DNA of 64,000 nt from an uncultured Pirellula sp. Its GTDB lineage: Bacteria; Planctomycetota; Planctomycetia; Pirellulales; Pirellulaceae. The notes beneath the pieces are model-generated. The model was not told the origin of the DNA, searched no databases, and worked only from the letters and a program-made list of their open reading frames with translations. The stretch covers positions 1 through 64,000 of the forward strand of contig CAIYZV010000285.1 in NCBI GenBank assembly GCA_903930765.1, given 5' to 3'. Position numbers and translations under genes: made by a program. Below, one piece after another: positions 19,836 through 28,271 of the stretch (position 1 is the stretch's first letter; every line of letters starts with the position of its first letter).

Positions 19836-19980
19836 GCTCCCTTTTTTGCGGTGCTAATTCGATTGGTCCATGCTGTGCGGGCAATGTACGGTTTACACTG
19901 TTCACCGTGGCAGAGGGTGTCAAACTCTAAATGCAAGACGCGTTGCAACGTGAAGATAGGTCACGCGAGAACCAGAGAAC

Positions 19981-22926
19981 ATGAAACAGATAATCCTGAT
20001 CTTATTTGCTTTTGCCAACGCGATGGTGTACGCCCGTGCTGAGGACTTCGATGCCAGGTTGAAGCCATTGCTCGCGGATAAATGCGTGAAATGCCATGGG
20101 CATCAACAAGCCAACGGAGACGTGAACCTGCAAGCCATGGATGCGGTTTCGCGCTTTCTCGGTAATCCCGATTTGATCCAGCGAGTGCTCGAAGCGATCG
20201 ATGAGGGGGCGATGCCACCCGATGGTGAGCCAAGTCTCAATGCGCAAGACCGTATGGATGCAGTTGCCATTCTTAAACGGATGCTGCGTGAATCGAGCGA
20301 GCAAGCCCCTGCGGTGCGTATTCCCATTCAACGCCTCAATCGTTTCCAGTACAACTACGTCGTTCGCGATCTGTTCCAGATCCATCGGGACGTATTTGCA
20401 TTGCCTGAAAAGCTGATGACGCGATATGACGATTATCTACGCGAGGCGTTAGGTGATCCGAACTCGGGACGAATCCCCGATGTCGTCCATGTCGCCTCCG
20501 ATTCGTTGGCTCCCTTGGTTGGTTTGCAGGATGTGAAACCATTCCCGAAAGATCTTCGCGCCGAGCACGGGTTCGATAATCAGGCCAATCAGCTTAATCT
20601 CTCACCTCTATTGCTCGATTCTTTTCTCAGGTTGAGTGTATCTATCGTTGAGAGTCCCGATTTTAATGAGAAGACCGTGGGGGTCTGGAGAGAATTTTTC
20701 CAAGAGCCACTGCAAGGAGTTGATCGGCACTTCGAGGTTCGCGGGCGGTTGGAGAAATTCTTAAAGAGGGCGTTTCGCGGTTCCGTCGACGAGGATGTTC
20801 TGAGTCGATACACATCGTACGCCGAGAGCCAGATGGATCAAGGCGTTCCATTCACGGACAGCATGAAGAAAGTCGCTTCGGCCGTTTTGTCGTCGCCATT
20901 GTTTTTGTATCGATTACCAGCGAGCGATAGTGCTTTTGATCCTCATGTTCTGGCATCGCAATTATCCTTTTTCCTGTGGAGCAGCGGTCCGGATACCGAG
21001 CTGCTGGAATTGGCAGAGGACGGCACGTTGAGCGATCCAGCAGTGCTGAATCGAACCGTAGTGCGGATGTTGAAAGATCCAAAAATCGAACGGTTCTTGG
21101 ACTCGTTCCCGACCCAGTGGATGCAGTTGGAGAACCTGATGGCAGCCACCCCTGACCCTAGGATTAATAAGTACTTCAGCCTAGATCGGGAGCGTCCGGC
21201 GAGTGTGCAGATGGTGCTCGAACCTCTGTTGCTATTCGATACGGTGTTTGTGGAGGATCGTCCCCTGTCGGACTTGATAGCCCCAACCTTTTCTTACCAA
21301 AGCGACTTTTTGAAGACTTGGTACAGCGATCCATTGAAGCCGCCTGCCGTCGATGCCGAGCGGATCCGTATCCACAATCAAAATAGCGACCAGGAGCGGG
21401 TGAGACTTAAATCGGAGATTGTTGCATCTCAAGCAGAGTTGAATGAACTCATTGAGCCTGTTCGAGCGCGCCTGTTGGAGAAGCAACGCGAGGAAGAAAA
21501 AGCTGACTCCCGTGCGGATTTTAAAGCTTTCGCCGCGTGGGATTTTGATCACGATTTGTCGGATTCCGTGCGTGGGTTGAACTTGAAGGCTCACGGTTCA
21601 GTCGTGCTGCAGGACGGTTCCGTGATCCTAAATCAATCGTATCTCCAAAGTGATCGACTGCCGATCAGCTTAAAAGCAAAGACACTTGAGGTTTGGTTTC
21701 GCCTCAAGGACCTCGACCAGCGTGGTGGAGGTTTGATGGGCATTCAAGGACCAGGGGATTTATTCGACACGATTGTGATCGGCGAAAGAAAAAATCGACA
21801 TTGGATCTCAGGGAGCAACGGATTCAGTCGTACGGAAGATTTCCCTGAGTCTTTTGAAGAGACCGCTACTGGCGAGCTAGTGCATCTAGTGATGGTTTAT
21901 GCCCAAGACGGCACGACGGCACTTTATCGTAATGGCAAACCCTACGGCAAGCCGTATCGAAAAGGGGAAGTTGCTTTTCCTCACGATGAGTCATCGGTCC
22001 TCTTTGGACTGCGGCATCTACCACCGGGTGGCAATAAATTCTTGTCTGTTGCGATTGATCAAGCACGGCTCTACGATCGGGCACTTTCGATTTCGGAGAT
22101 AGAAATGTTGGCCGATGGTAATCCAGAGCACATGATCGAAAAAGAAATCACTGCGTCGCTTACCCCCGATCAGCGATTGCAACAACAGAGACTGATTGCA
22201 GAGATCCAGCGAGCGAAATCGGAACTGGATGCAGTTCCGGGAAATCTCGACTCGAGCAAGGTTGCCATGGAAGCCGAGCGAACGTTCGAGGAGGGATTGA
22301 AGAACCAGCTTCGATCCCGTGAATTTCGGAGAGTTGCCACGGAGGATCCTCGTTATGGTGGGATCATCACCAATGCCGCCATGTTGAGCATGACCTCTGG
22401 GCCGCAGCGCACGCACCCAGTTGCTCGGGGAGTTTGGATCATCGAAGTCATCTTCAATGATCCCCCGCCACCACCTCCCAACGATATCCCTCCCTTGGAT
22501 GAAGATTCGGGCGCTAAGGAATTAACCATTCGAGAACAGTTCGCAGCGCATCGCAAGAATCCATCGTGTGCTGGATGTCACACGAAAATCGATCCGCTGG
22601 GGTTTGCACTTGAGAATTTTGATATCACAGGTCGCTGGCGTGACCGATACGGCAACGGGCGTGCTATCGATTCGAGTGGAAAGTTACTGCAAATGCATGA
22701 GTTCGGAGATGTGGTTGCATTCAAGCAATTATTGATCGATGAGAAACGGCGTTTTGCGGAGGCGTTCACGGAGCATCTTCTTCGCTATGCGCTGGCTCGG
22801 GAACTCACCCCGCATGATTCTTTGACCGTCGAATCGATCTTGGAAAAGTGTGAGCAGGACGGTTTTCGGATCCAATCACTTATTCGAGAGATCGTGCTGA
22901 GCAAGTCATTTCGAGGAAGCAGATAG
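19981..22926 (+). CDS. DUF1592-family exported cytochrome-like protein with inserted LamG domain
   Basis: A 981-residue protein with a signal peptide (MKQIILILFAFANAMVYARA) and haem motif CVKCH (residues 35-39). DUF1587 (RLNRFQYNYVVRDLF), DUF1595 (LKRAFRGSVDED) and DUF1592 (LASQLSFFLWSSGPD) follow. A concanavalin/LamG-like domain (about 519-717: WDFDHDLSDSVRG, LEVWFRLKDL, AIDQARLYDRALS) is inserted between DUF1592 and DUF1588, flanked by charged coiled-coil segments (about 470-510 and 725-780). DUF1588 with CAGCH (863-867) and DUF1585 close it. It is about 190 residues longer than the first copy because of the insert, which suggests glycan binding (inference). DUF1552 follows after 107 bp. 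Confidence 0.87.
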   Translation: MKQIILILFAFANAMVYARAEDFDARLKPLLADKCVKCHGHQQANGDVNLQAMDAVSRFLGNPDLIQRVLEAIDEGAMPPDGEPSLNAQDRMDAVAILKRMLRESSEQAPAVRIPIQRLNRFQYNYVVRDLFQIHRDVFALPEKLMTRYDDYLREALGDPNSGRIPDVVHVASDSLAPLVGLQDVKPFPKDLRAEHGFDNQANQLNLSPLLLDSFLRLSVSIVESPDFNEKTVGVWREFFQEPLQGVDRHFEVRGRLEKFLKRAFRGSVDEDVLSRYTSYAESQMDQGVPFTDSMKKVASAVLSSPLFLYRLPASDSAFDPHVLASQLSFFLWSSGPDTELLELAEDGTLSDPAVLNRTVVRMLKDPKIERFLDSFPTQWMQLENLMAATPDPRINKYFSLDRERPASVQMVLEPLLLFDTVFVEDRPLSDLIAPTFSYQSDFLKTWYSDPLKPPAVDAERIRIHNQNSDQERVRLKSEIVASQAELNELIEPVRARLLEKQREEEKADSRADFKAFAAWDFDHDLSDSVRGLNLKAHGSVVLQDGSVILNQSYLQSDRLPISLKAKTLEVWFRLKDLDQRGGGLMGIQGPGDLFDTIVIGERKNRHWISGSNGFSRTEDFPESFEETATGELVHLVMVYAQDGTTALYRNGKPYGKPYRKGEVAFPHDESSVLFGLRHLPPGGNKFLSVAIDQARLYDRALSISEIEMLADGNPEHMIEKEITASLTPDQRLQQQRLIAEIQRAKSELDAVPGNLDSSKVAMEAERTFEEGLKNQLRSREFRRVATEDPRYGGIITNAAMLSMTSGPQRTHPVARGVWIIEVIFNDPPPPPPNDIPPLDEDSGAKELTIREQFAAHRKNPSCAGCHTKIDPLGFALENFDITGRWRDRYGNGRAIDSSGKLLQMHEFGDVVAFKQLLIDEKRRFAEAFTEHLLRYALARELTPHDSLTVESILEKCEQDGFRIQSLIREIVLSKSFRGSR

Positions 22927-23033
22927 AAATGCGAGTATGGCCGTCGGACCACGTTCGAAGATTCGACAAAGAGAGCAGAACTAGGCTATAATCGAATGCT
23001 AACCAACGTATTCTTTACTCAAAGATCACAGCT

Positions 23034-24416
23034 ATGAATCTATCGAGACGAACGTTTTTGAAGGCTAAAGGCTCGGTGCTAACGCTACCCTTTTTGCCGT
23101 CGTTGGTGAGCGCTGCCGAGGGTCCACAGGTTTCGCATGGCGGGCCTGCTGGAAATCGGCCTAGCAAGAAGTTGGTCCTTGTTTACATGCCCAATGGTAT
23201 TGTGCGGCGTTGTTTTTTTCCTGGCGAGGAGAATGCAGAGCTTCCCGATTTCATCGGAGGCTTCGACGCAGACAAGGTCAAGGAGCAGCGTCGACTCAAA
23301 AACAAGCCTGGCATTTATCCGCTTGAACTGACCTCGACCATGCAACCGTTGGGGACGCACAAGAACGACATAACGCTGATCACTGGGTTGGACAGGACCT
23401 ACAAAGACGGCCAAGACGTGCACGCCCAAGGAGCCTCGTGCTACTTGACCAGTTTGTCACCCGAGCAAGCCAAACGGCAGGGGATCGCTCATCCCAACGG
23501 ACGCAGTTTGGATCAAGTGATCGGTGATGCGGTGGGGCAGGCGTCGATCTTCAACACGCTTGAGATTAGTTGCAACGGGTTTACAGCCCCGAAGGAGCCG
23601 ATCGAATTTGACAATATCTCTTGGTATGGTCCCGGCAAGATTGCTCCTTCGATTCGTGAGCCTAAGAAACTCTATGACCGGTTGTTCCTGCGAGATAGTT
23701 ATCGTAAACATATCGCCGATGTTTCGGATCTGGTTCTCGCAGATGCGAACGCCTTGACGAAAAAGCTCGGGTATGACGATCGCGCGACGATGGACGAGTT
23801 CATGGAAATGATTCGAGGCATCGAATTGCGAATAGAGAGGATGGACAAACTCCTCTCGGATGTCGACATCAAGGTACCGAGCAATGAGGTGCTACCGCGA
23901 GGCGAGTACATCCGCCTCCAAATGGATTTGATGCTGTTGGCATTCCAAATGGGGATCACCAATGTATGCACCTTCATGCTCGGCCCTGAACGGTGGGATG
24001 CGACACTCATGTATGAAGGAGTGTTCGACATGCCGGTTCAGCATCACAACATGACCCACAATCAGAAGGGGGATGGATACAAGGATTTGCAAAAGATCGA
24101 TATTTTCCATATGCAGCAATACGCGTATCTGATTCGACGGATGAAGGAGATTCAGGAATCCGACGGCAGTACGATGCTCGATAATTCGCTGATTGCGTAC
24201 GGTGCTGGCCTGGGGGATGGCGCGACGCATCAGTTTTTTGATCTTCCGATGATCGTAGCTGGCAAGGCCCAAGGGCAGATTAAGCAAGGACGATTTATCA
24301 AGATGCCCAGTGGAACGCTGAACTCCAATCTATGGCTGACCATCGCTCAACTGATGGGGCTTGAAATCGACTCGTTCGCCGATAGCACCGGAGTTATCTC
24401 TGAACTTTGGGCGTGA
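23034..24416 (+). CDS. DUF1552 family exported protein (second copy)
   Basis: A 460-residue protein starting MNLSRRTFLKAKG plus a hydrophobic stretch, a twin-arginine leader. Conserved DUF1552 segments include KLVLVYMPNGIVRRCFFPGE, ITLITGLD, DGQDVHAQGASCYLT, the middle helix MIRGIELRIERM and the late LDNSLIAYGAGLGDGATHQF. It partners the LamG-containing DUF1592 protein upstream and is only distantly similar to the first DUF1552 copy, so the pairs do not look like recent duplicates. Confidence 0.87.
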   Translation: MNLSRRTFLKAKGSVLTLPFLPSLVSAAEGPQVSHGGPAGNRPSKKLVLVYMPNGIVRRCFFPGEENAELPDFIGGFDADKVKEQRRLKNKPGIYPLELTSTMQPLGTHKNDITLITGLDRTYKDGQDVHAQGASCYLTSLSPEQAKRQGIAHPNGRSLDQVIGDAVGQASIFNTLEISCNGFTAPKEPIEFDNISWYGPGKIAPSIREPKKLYDRLFLRDSYRKHIADVSDLVLADANALTKKLGYDDRATMDEFMEMIRGIELRIERMDKLLSDVDIKVPSNEVLPRGEYIRLQMDLMLLAFQMGITNVCTFMLGPERWDATLMYEGVFDMPVQHHNMTHNQKGDGYKDLQKIDIFHMQQYAYLIRRMKEIQESDGSTMLDNSLIAYGAGLGDGATHQFFDLPMIVAGKAQGQIKQGRFIKMPSGTLNSNLWLTIAQLMGLEIDSFADSTGVISELWA

Positions 24417-24445
24417 TCGTGGATGGTTCCTAGCGCGAGGTTACT

Positions 24446-24505
24446 CTGCAGTTTATTTCTCTACAGTTTATTTCACTGCAGTTTGTTACCCTGCAGTCTT
24501 ATTAC
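24446..24505. repeat. Four 15-bp tandem repeats
   Basis: Units 24446-24460, 24461-24475, 24476-24490 and 24491-24505 share CTGCAGTTTATTTC-like sequence with decreasing similarity. They fill the short gap between the convergent DUF1552 and hydrolase genes. Confidence 0.85.
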
Positions 24506-24569
24506 CCGTGTCGGGCAGAAATCATTCCAGCGCCTGCGATCGCGTGGTTACCGGATCTGCCGATCGAAA

Positions 24570-25445
24570 TTATCGGAGTTCCTTCAGCCATGCGAGCGAG
24601 CCTTCTTGCCAAGCGTCCCACATAGGACCTTTGTAACCGTTGAGTCCATGCCCACCCGAAGGAAGTTCAAGGTACTTTGACGGGATTCCATTGGCCTGGA
24701 GAGCTGCAAAGAGTGCTCTGCTGTTTTCGGGTGGTACAGGAGCGTCATCCAAGGCATGCGCTAAATATGCTGGCGGTGTGTCGGCCGTAACCTGCAGTTC
24801 GTTCGAATACAGCTTGACCAGCTCCGGCGATGGATCCTTGCCCAAAAGATTCTGTTTGGATCCTGAGTGTGTTTTTTCGCCAAAGGTCACCACAGGGTAA
24901 ACCAGGATTGCAAAGTCGGGGCGGCAACTGAGTTGGTCGGTCGGATTGCTTGCCGATGCATTGCCTCGATCAAAGTGAGTTAACGCGGTTGAGGCCAGAT
25001 GCCCACCGGCGGAAAATCCCATAATCCCGATTCGAGACGGATCGAGGTTCCACTCTTTCGAATGAGCACGCACGGTGCGAATAGCGCGTTGGGCGTCGAG
25101 CAGTGGGACGGCGTGTCGTCCGGCGGGAAGTCGGTATTCCAAGACCACTCCTGTGATGCCATGTTGGTTGAGCCACGATGCAATCCCATGTCCTTCGGGT
25201 CCAACGACGAGACCTCCATATCCACCTCCTGGACAAATCACGATTGCGGTACCGTTCCCACTCGACTTAGGTTGATGCACCGTAATCCAGGCATCGGCAT
25301 CTTCGGTCTTCCCATCGCCGATAGGTGCACGCCCTTCCCAAAGTGGGATGCGTTTTGCTGATGTTGGCGTTTCGGTGGAAGCCTTGTCTTGCGCATGCAA
25401 CAAGGCAGGGAAAAGCAACAGGAACGAAAGCAAGGTTGGTTTCAT
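24570..25445 (-). CDS. Exported alpha/beta-hydrolase (acetyl-xylan-esterase-like)
   Basis: About 291 residues from ATG 25445, which begins a good signal peptide (MKPTLLSFLLLFPALLHAQ). An earlier frame opening has no such logic. The core has the oxyanion segment CPGGGYGGL, nucleophile GFSAGGH, an acidic DDAPVPPENS and late GGHGL, giving a Ser-Asp-His triad. It belongs to the planctomycete BD-FAE/acetylxylan-esterase-like lipases. It converges on the second DUF1552 gene, as the hydrolase at 13148-14032 does on the first. It probably removes acyl groups from polysaccharides in the periplasm or outside (inference). Confidence 0.86.
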   Translation of the reverse strand: MKPTLLSFLLLFPALLHAQDKASTETPTSAKRIPLWEGRAPIGDGKTEDADAWITVHQPKSSGNGTAIVICPGGGYGGLVVGPEGHGIASWLNQHGITGVVLEYRLPAGRHAVPLLDAQRAIRTVRAHSKEWNLDPSRIGIMGFSAGGHLASTALTHFDRGNASASNPTDQLSCRPDFAILVYPVVTFGEKTHSGSKQNLLGKDPSPELVKLYSNELQVTADTPPAYLAHALDDAPVPPENSRALFAALQANGIPSKYLELPSGGHGLNGYKGPMWDAWQEGSLAWLKELR

Positions 25446-25744
25446 GAGAGCTACTGAAAAAGGGTGGGTGGCGGGGATTTCGCAGGGAGTTGATAGCAGA
25501 GTTCGATGATAGCACGGGTCGATGATAGCACGGGTCGATGATACCAGAGTCCTCGGGAAGCTGATCCTTTGTTCCTTTTGCAAAAAACCACAAATCGCTG
25601 CTGTCGCTTCCCATGCACCTACCCAGCTTGATCCGTAGAAGATTAGGGTGTTTTTTCCCACTGGCCCCTCCGATCTGGCCCCTCCGATCGATACCTTTCC
25701 CACCTCATGGAGTGCCTGTTCCGCTCACAGCGATTCGAACTTTG
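25446..25744. other. Intergenic region with short tandem repeats
   Basis: Contains three 16-base units at 25503-25518, 25519-25534 and 25535-25550 (TCGATGATAGCACGGG type) and two 14-base units at 25661-25674 and 25675-25688 (CTGGCCCCTCCGAT). No gene is visible. It separates the esterase start from the decayed cluster. Confidence 0.7.
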
Positions 25745-26871
25745 TTAAGGCGAAGGTTGTGATCGGCGCGGGAGCGGTGGACCATCCAAAGGTTCATGGA
25801 CAGCCGACCGAGTTTTTCGTTGAAGCCGATGGGGGAAGACCATCCCATTGCGTGGACGAACCAGCCTAAAACTGGTGGGCGTTTCTTCTACACGGAGTTT
25901 GGTCATGACATGCGTTCCCTGAGTACTCCATTTGTTCGCCAGCATATTCTCGAAGCCCGATGCAAAGTACACGATGGTGCATCGGTTTTTTCAGGAGATA
26001 CGCGACGGGCTATTGCTCCAACAGGAATTGACCAAGATTGCAGAGCATCGCGCCTTGGAAGACGTGAAATCGCTTGCATCGAGGGCGTTTCGTCGGCCGG
26101 TGTTGGATTCCGAGTACTCAGCCCTTCTAACCCTCAACAAGAAGTTGAGAGAGGATGGGCAGTCGGTTGAGGCGGCGGTTCGGGGTTTGCTCATCGCAGT
26201 ATTGATGTCACCTAGCTTCAGTTATCACCAAACCAGCCTGGATGGGATGGATGGCGTTCAACCGCTCGATAACTACGATTTGGCGAGTCGCTTGAGTTTC
26301 TTCTTGTGGTCATCGATTCCTGACGCGGTGCTACTCGAGAGTGCGGCGTCTGGAAAGCTTCAGGACGATTCGGAACTGCGAGCACAGGTCCGACGCATGT
26401 TGAAGGATCCGATCCTTGCCGATGCGTTTCCCGGCTACAGCGACGAGCTTCGATCAGCCATTTTTGACGAACCAACACACTTAGCAACCTATTTTATTCA
26501 AAAAGATCTGCCGATAACGGAATTGCTCTCGAGCGATTTGACCTTTGTGAACGCAGCGTTGGCCAAGCACTACGGGGGTGAGTTGGAAACTGGTTCGCAA
26601 GTTGGATTCTATGAAGGAAGGGGACGGAACCGTCCTGGACCATTCGTGCATCATGTTGGCGAACGAGCAATGGACAGCTTACAATAGCCCGAAAATCCCG
26701 ATGGTCATGGCGGGGGGACTTGGTGACACACTTCCAACAGGACGAAGCTTGGACTATGAAAATGCCTCGAATCGCAAGATGTCGTCGCTGCTCTTGAGCA
26801 TCATGGATCGTATGGGGGTGGCATTGCCTGCCTTCGGCGACGCAACCGATCGACTTGATGGGATTGGATAA
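25745..26871 (+). pseudogene. Collapsed ThuA / DUF1592 / DUF1552 cluster
   Basis: Three families appear in order, each truncated. (a) About 25745-25955: a ThuA-like tail (HPKVHGQPTEFFVEADG, one-base frame slip in the G-run 25831-25835, then DHPIAWTNQPKTGGRFFYTE and FGHD). It aligns by eye with PVSWLRKAGDGRVFYTNFGH of the intact ThuA protein at 32241. (b) About 25956-26590: DUF1595/DUF1592 (LASRAFRRPV, LASRLSFFLWSSIPD, FVNAALAKHYGG) without the haem domain and with an internal gap near 26415. (c) About 26591-26871: a DUF1552 tail in another frame (EGDGTVLDHSCIMLANEQW, PMVMAGGLG). The missing parts are the middles and ends that would join the genes. The DUF1552 tail belongs to a different subfamily from the two intact copies, so it is not a recent duplicate of them. 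Confidence 0.82.
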
Positions 26872-26952
26872 GATGATTTTCCGAAGGATGTTTTTAGGTG
26901 ACTACTGAGAGTCATCGGCTACGTCACATTGGATGAGAAAAGGGAGCTTGGA

Positions 26953-27903
26953 ATGTTGCAGCGCGCAAACGTCGAGAAGATTCAGCCGAAAAGATTCCTT
27001 GATCGAGGTTGGGGCTTTCCTAGTGCTTCCTTTGCCGTTCTTGGTATAGCAACAATGCTGTTCCCGTCATTGGTTCCTGGGGTGGTCTCCGGGGCGGAAC
27101 CTGAGCGGATCGCGCTTTGGCCGAACGGTGCTGCGGGATCCGAAGCGAGAAAAAACGAGCCAGAGAAGGAGGACCGTGCGAATGGCGCGTGCAATGTGAC
27201 CAACATTCACGCACCCTCGATCACGCCGTATTTGCCCAAACCGGAGGTCGCAACGGGGACGGCGATCATCATCGCGCCAGGGGGTGGGCACAGGATGTTG
27301 TGTTTGGGGCACGAAGGGGACTCGCTGGCGGAGTGGTTCGCCGAGCATGGAATTGCTGCGTTTGTACTGCGTTATCGATTAGCGAGGGAGGAAGGCTCGC
27401 AGTACACGGTGGACGATCATGCCATGGCGGATACACGCCGCGCATTGCGGTTGGTGCGCAGCCGCGCGAGCGAATGGAAGATCGACCAAGACCGCATTGG
27501 GATCCTTGGTTTCTCGGCGGGTGGGGAACTCGCGGCGTTGGCAGCCATGGAGAACGACGCAGGCAAATCCGAGAGCGCGGATTCGGTGGAGCGGGTGAGT
27601 TGCAGGCCTGATTTTCAGGTGCTCATCTATCCGGGTAGTTCCCATCGGTTCACGGTTACCAAGGGGATGCCGCCGGCGTTTATCGCCTTAGGGGCTAAGG
27701 ATCGCGATGACATTTCGCTGGGCATGGCCAAGCTGTATCTACAGTACAAAGAAGTGGGAGTGCCGTGTGAGCTCCACATTTACTCCAATGCCGGGCATGG
27801 TTTTGGGTATCGGGCCGACGCAAAGCACGCAGCAGCCCAGTGGCCACTCCGTCTCCGCGAATGGCTGGTCGACAGCAAACTGCTTGTCGAGGCAAATCGA
27901 TAG
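26953..27903 (+). CDS. Exported alpha/beta-hydrolase (third paralogue)
   Basis: About 316 residues from ATG 26953 (GGGAG six bases upstream; a TTG at 26929 is weaker). After a basic stretch, a hydrophobic segment (SFAVLGIATMLFPSLVPGVV) acts as signal peptide or anchor. The hydrolase core has APGGGHRML (oxyanion), GFSAGGELA (nucleophile), ALGAKDRDD (acid) and NAGHGFG (His). It is similar to the hydrolase at 24570-25445. It follows the decayed DUF1592-DUF1552 remnant as the other two hydrolases follow intact pairs, and so probably survived the collapse of its own cluster. Confidence 0.85.
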   Translation: MLQRANVEKIQPKRFLDRGWGFPSASFAVLGIATMLFPSLVPGVVSGAEPERIALWPNGAAGSEARKNEPEKEDRANGACNVTNIHAPSITPYLPKPEVATGTAIIIAPGGGHRMLCLGHEGDSLAEWFAEHGIAAFVLRYRLAREEGSQYTVDDHAMADTRRALRLVRSRASEWKIDQDRIGILGFSAGGELAALAAMENDAGKSESADSVERVSCRPDFQVLIYPGSSHRFTVTKGMPPAFIALGAKDRDDISLGMAKLYLQYKEVGVPCELHIYSNAGHGFGYRADAKHAAAQWPLRLREWLVDSKLLVEANR

Positions 27904-27947
27904 ATTCGTGAAAGTGTTTGCTTTGCACAAGTTCGTTAGGTTCCATT

Positions 27948-27989
27948 GTGCTCGTGCTCAGTCCGCTGTGACGGACGGTGCTCGTGCTC
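27948..27989. repeat. GTGCTC-rich intergenic element, copy 1
   Basis: Two identical 12-base blocks, GTGCTCGTGCTC, at 27948-27959 and 27978-27989 flank an 18-base centre containing TCCG...CGGA arms. The element is a reverse-orientation relative of the one at 28138-28179. Degenerate GAGCAC/GAGTAC arrays are common between genes in Rhodopirellula-type genomes (recollection, not checked). Confidence 0.6.
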
Positions 27990-28137
27990 GCAATCGAAAA
28001 CCTTTCGTGCATGATTACTTTTTGATATCCGCTACGTTGTTGGTCACAATGCTCCAGCTTTATTCGCCCCACCATTGGCAATTCTCATCCAGTCAACGCG
28101 TTGAGGATCACGGAAAACGACAATCGTTCCATCCATC

Positions 28138-28179
28138 GAGCACGAGCACCGCTTCACTGAGCAGGAGGACGAGCACGAA
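28138..28179. repeat. GAGCAC-rich intergenic element, copy 2
   Basis: GAGCACGAGCACCG, a short centre, then CTGAGCAGGAGGACGAGCAC: the same design as copy 1 on the opposite strand. The rest of 27904-28271 shows no gene. Confidence 0.55.
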
Positions 28180-28271
28180 CAGCGGCGGGAACAGAACCGT
28201 TCACCGACGTAGCCGATCGGCGGCACGCATCAAGGAGACTTTTTGGGTGGCCACTCGATGATGGTCGTCGT

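Noticed and set aside
24446-25688. Tandem repeats considered as a CRISPR array
   Set aside because: Units are 14-16 bp, directly adjacent with no spacers, and no cas genes are present.
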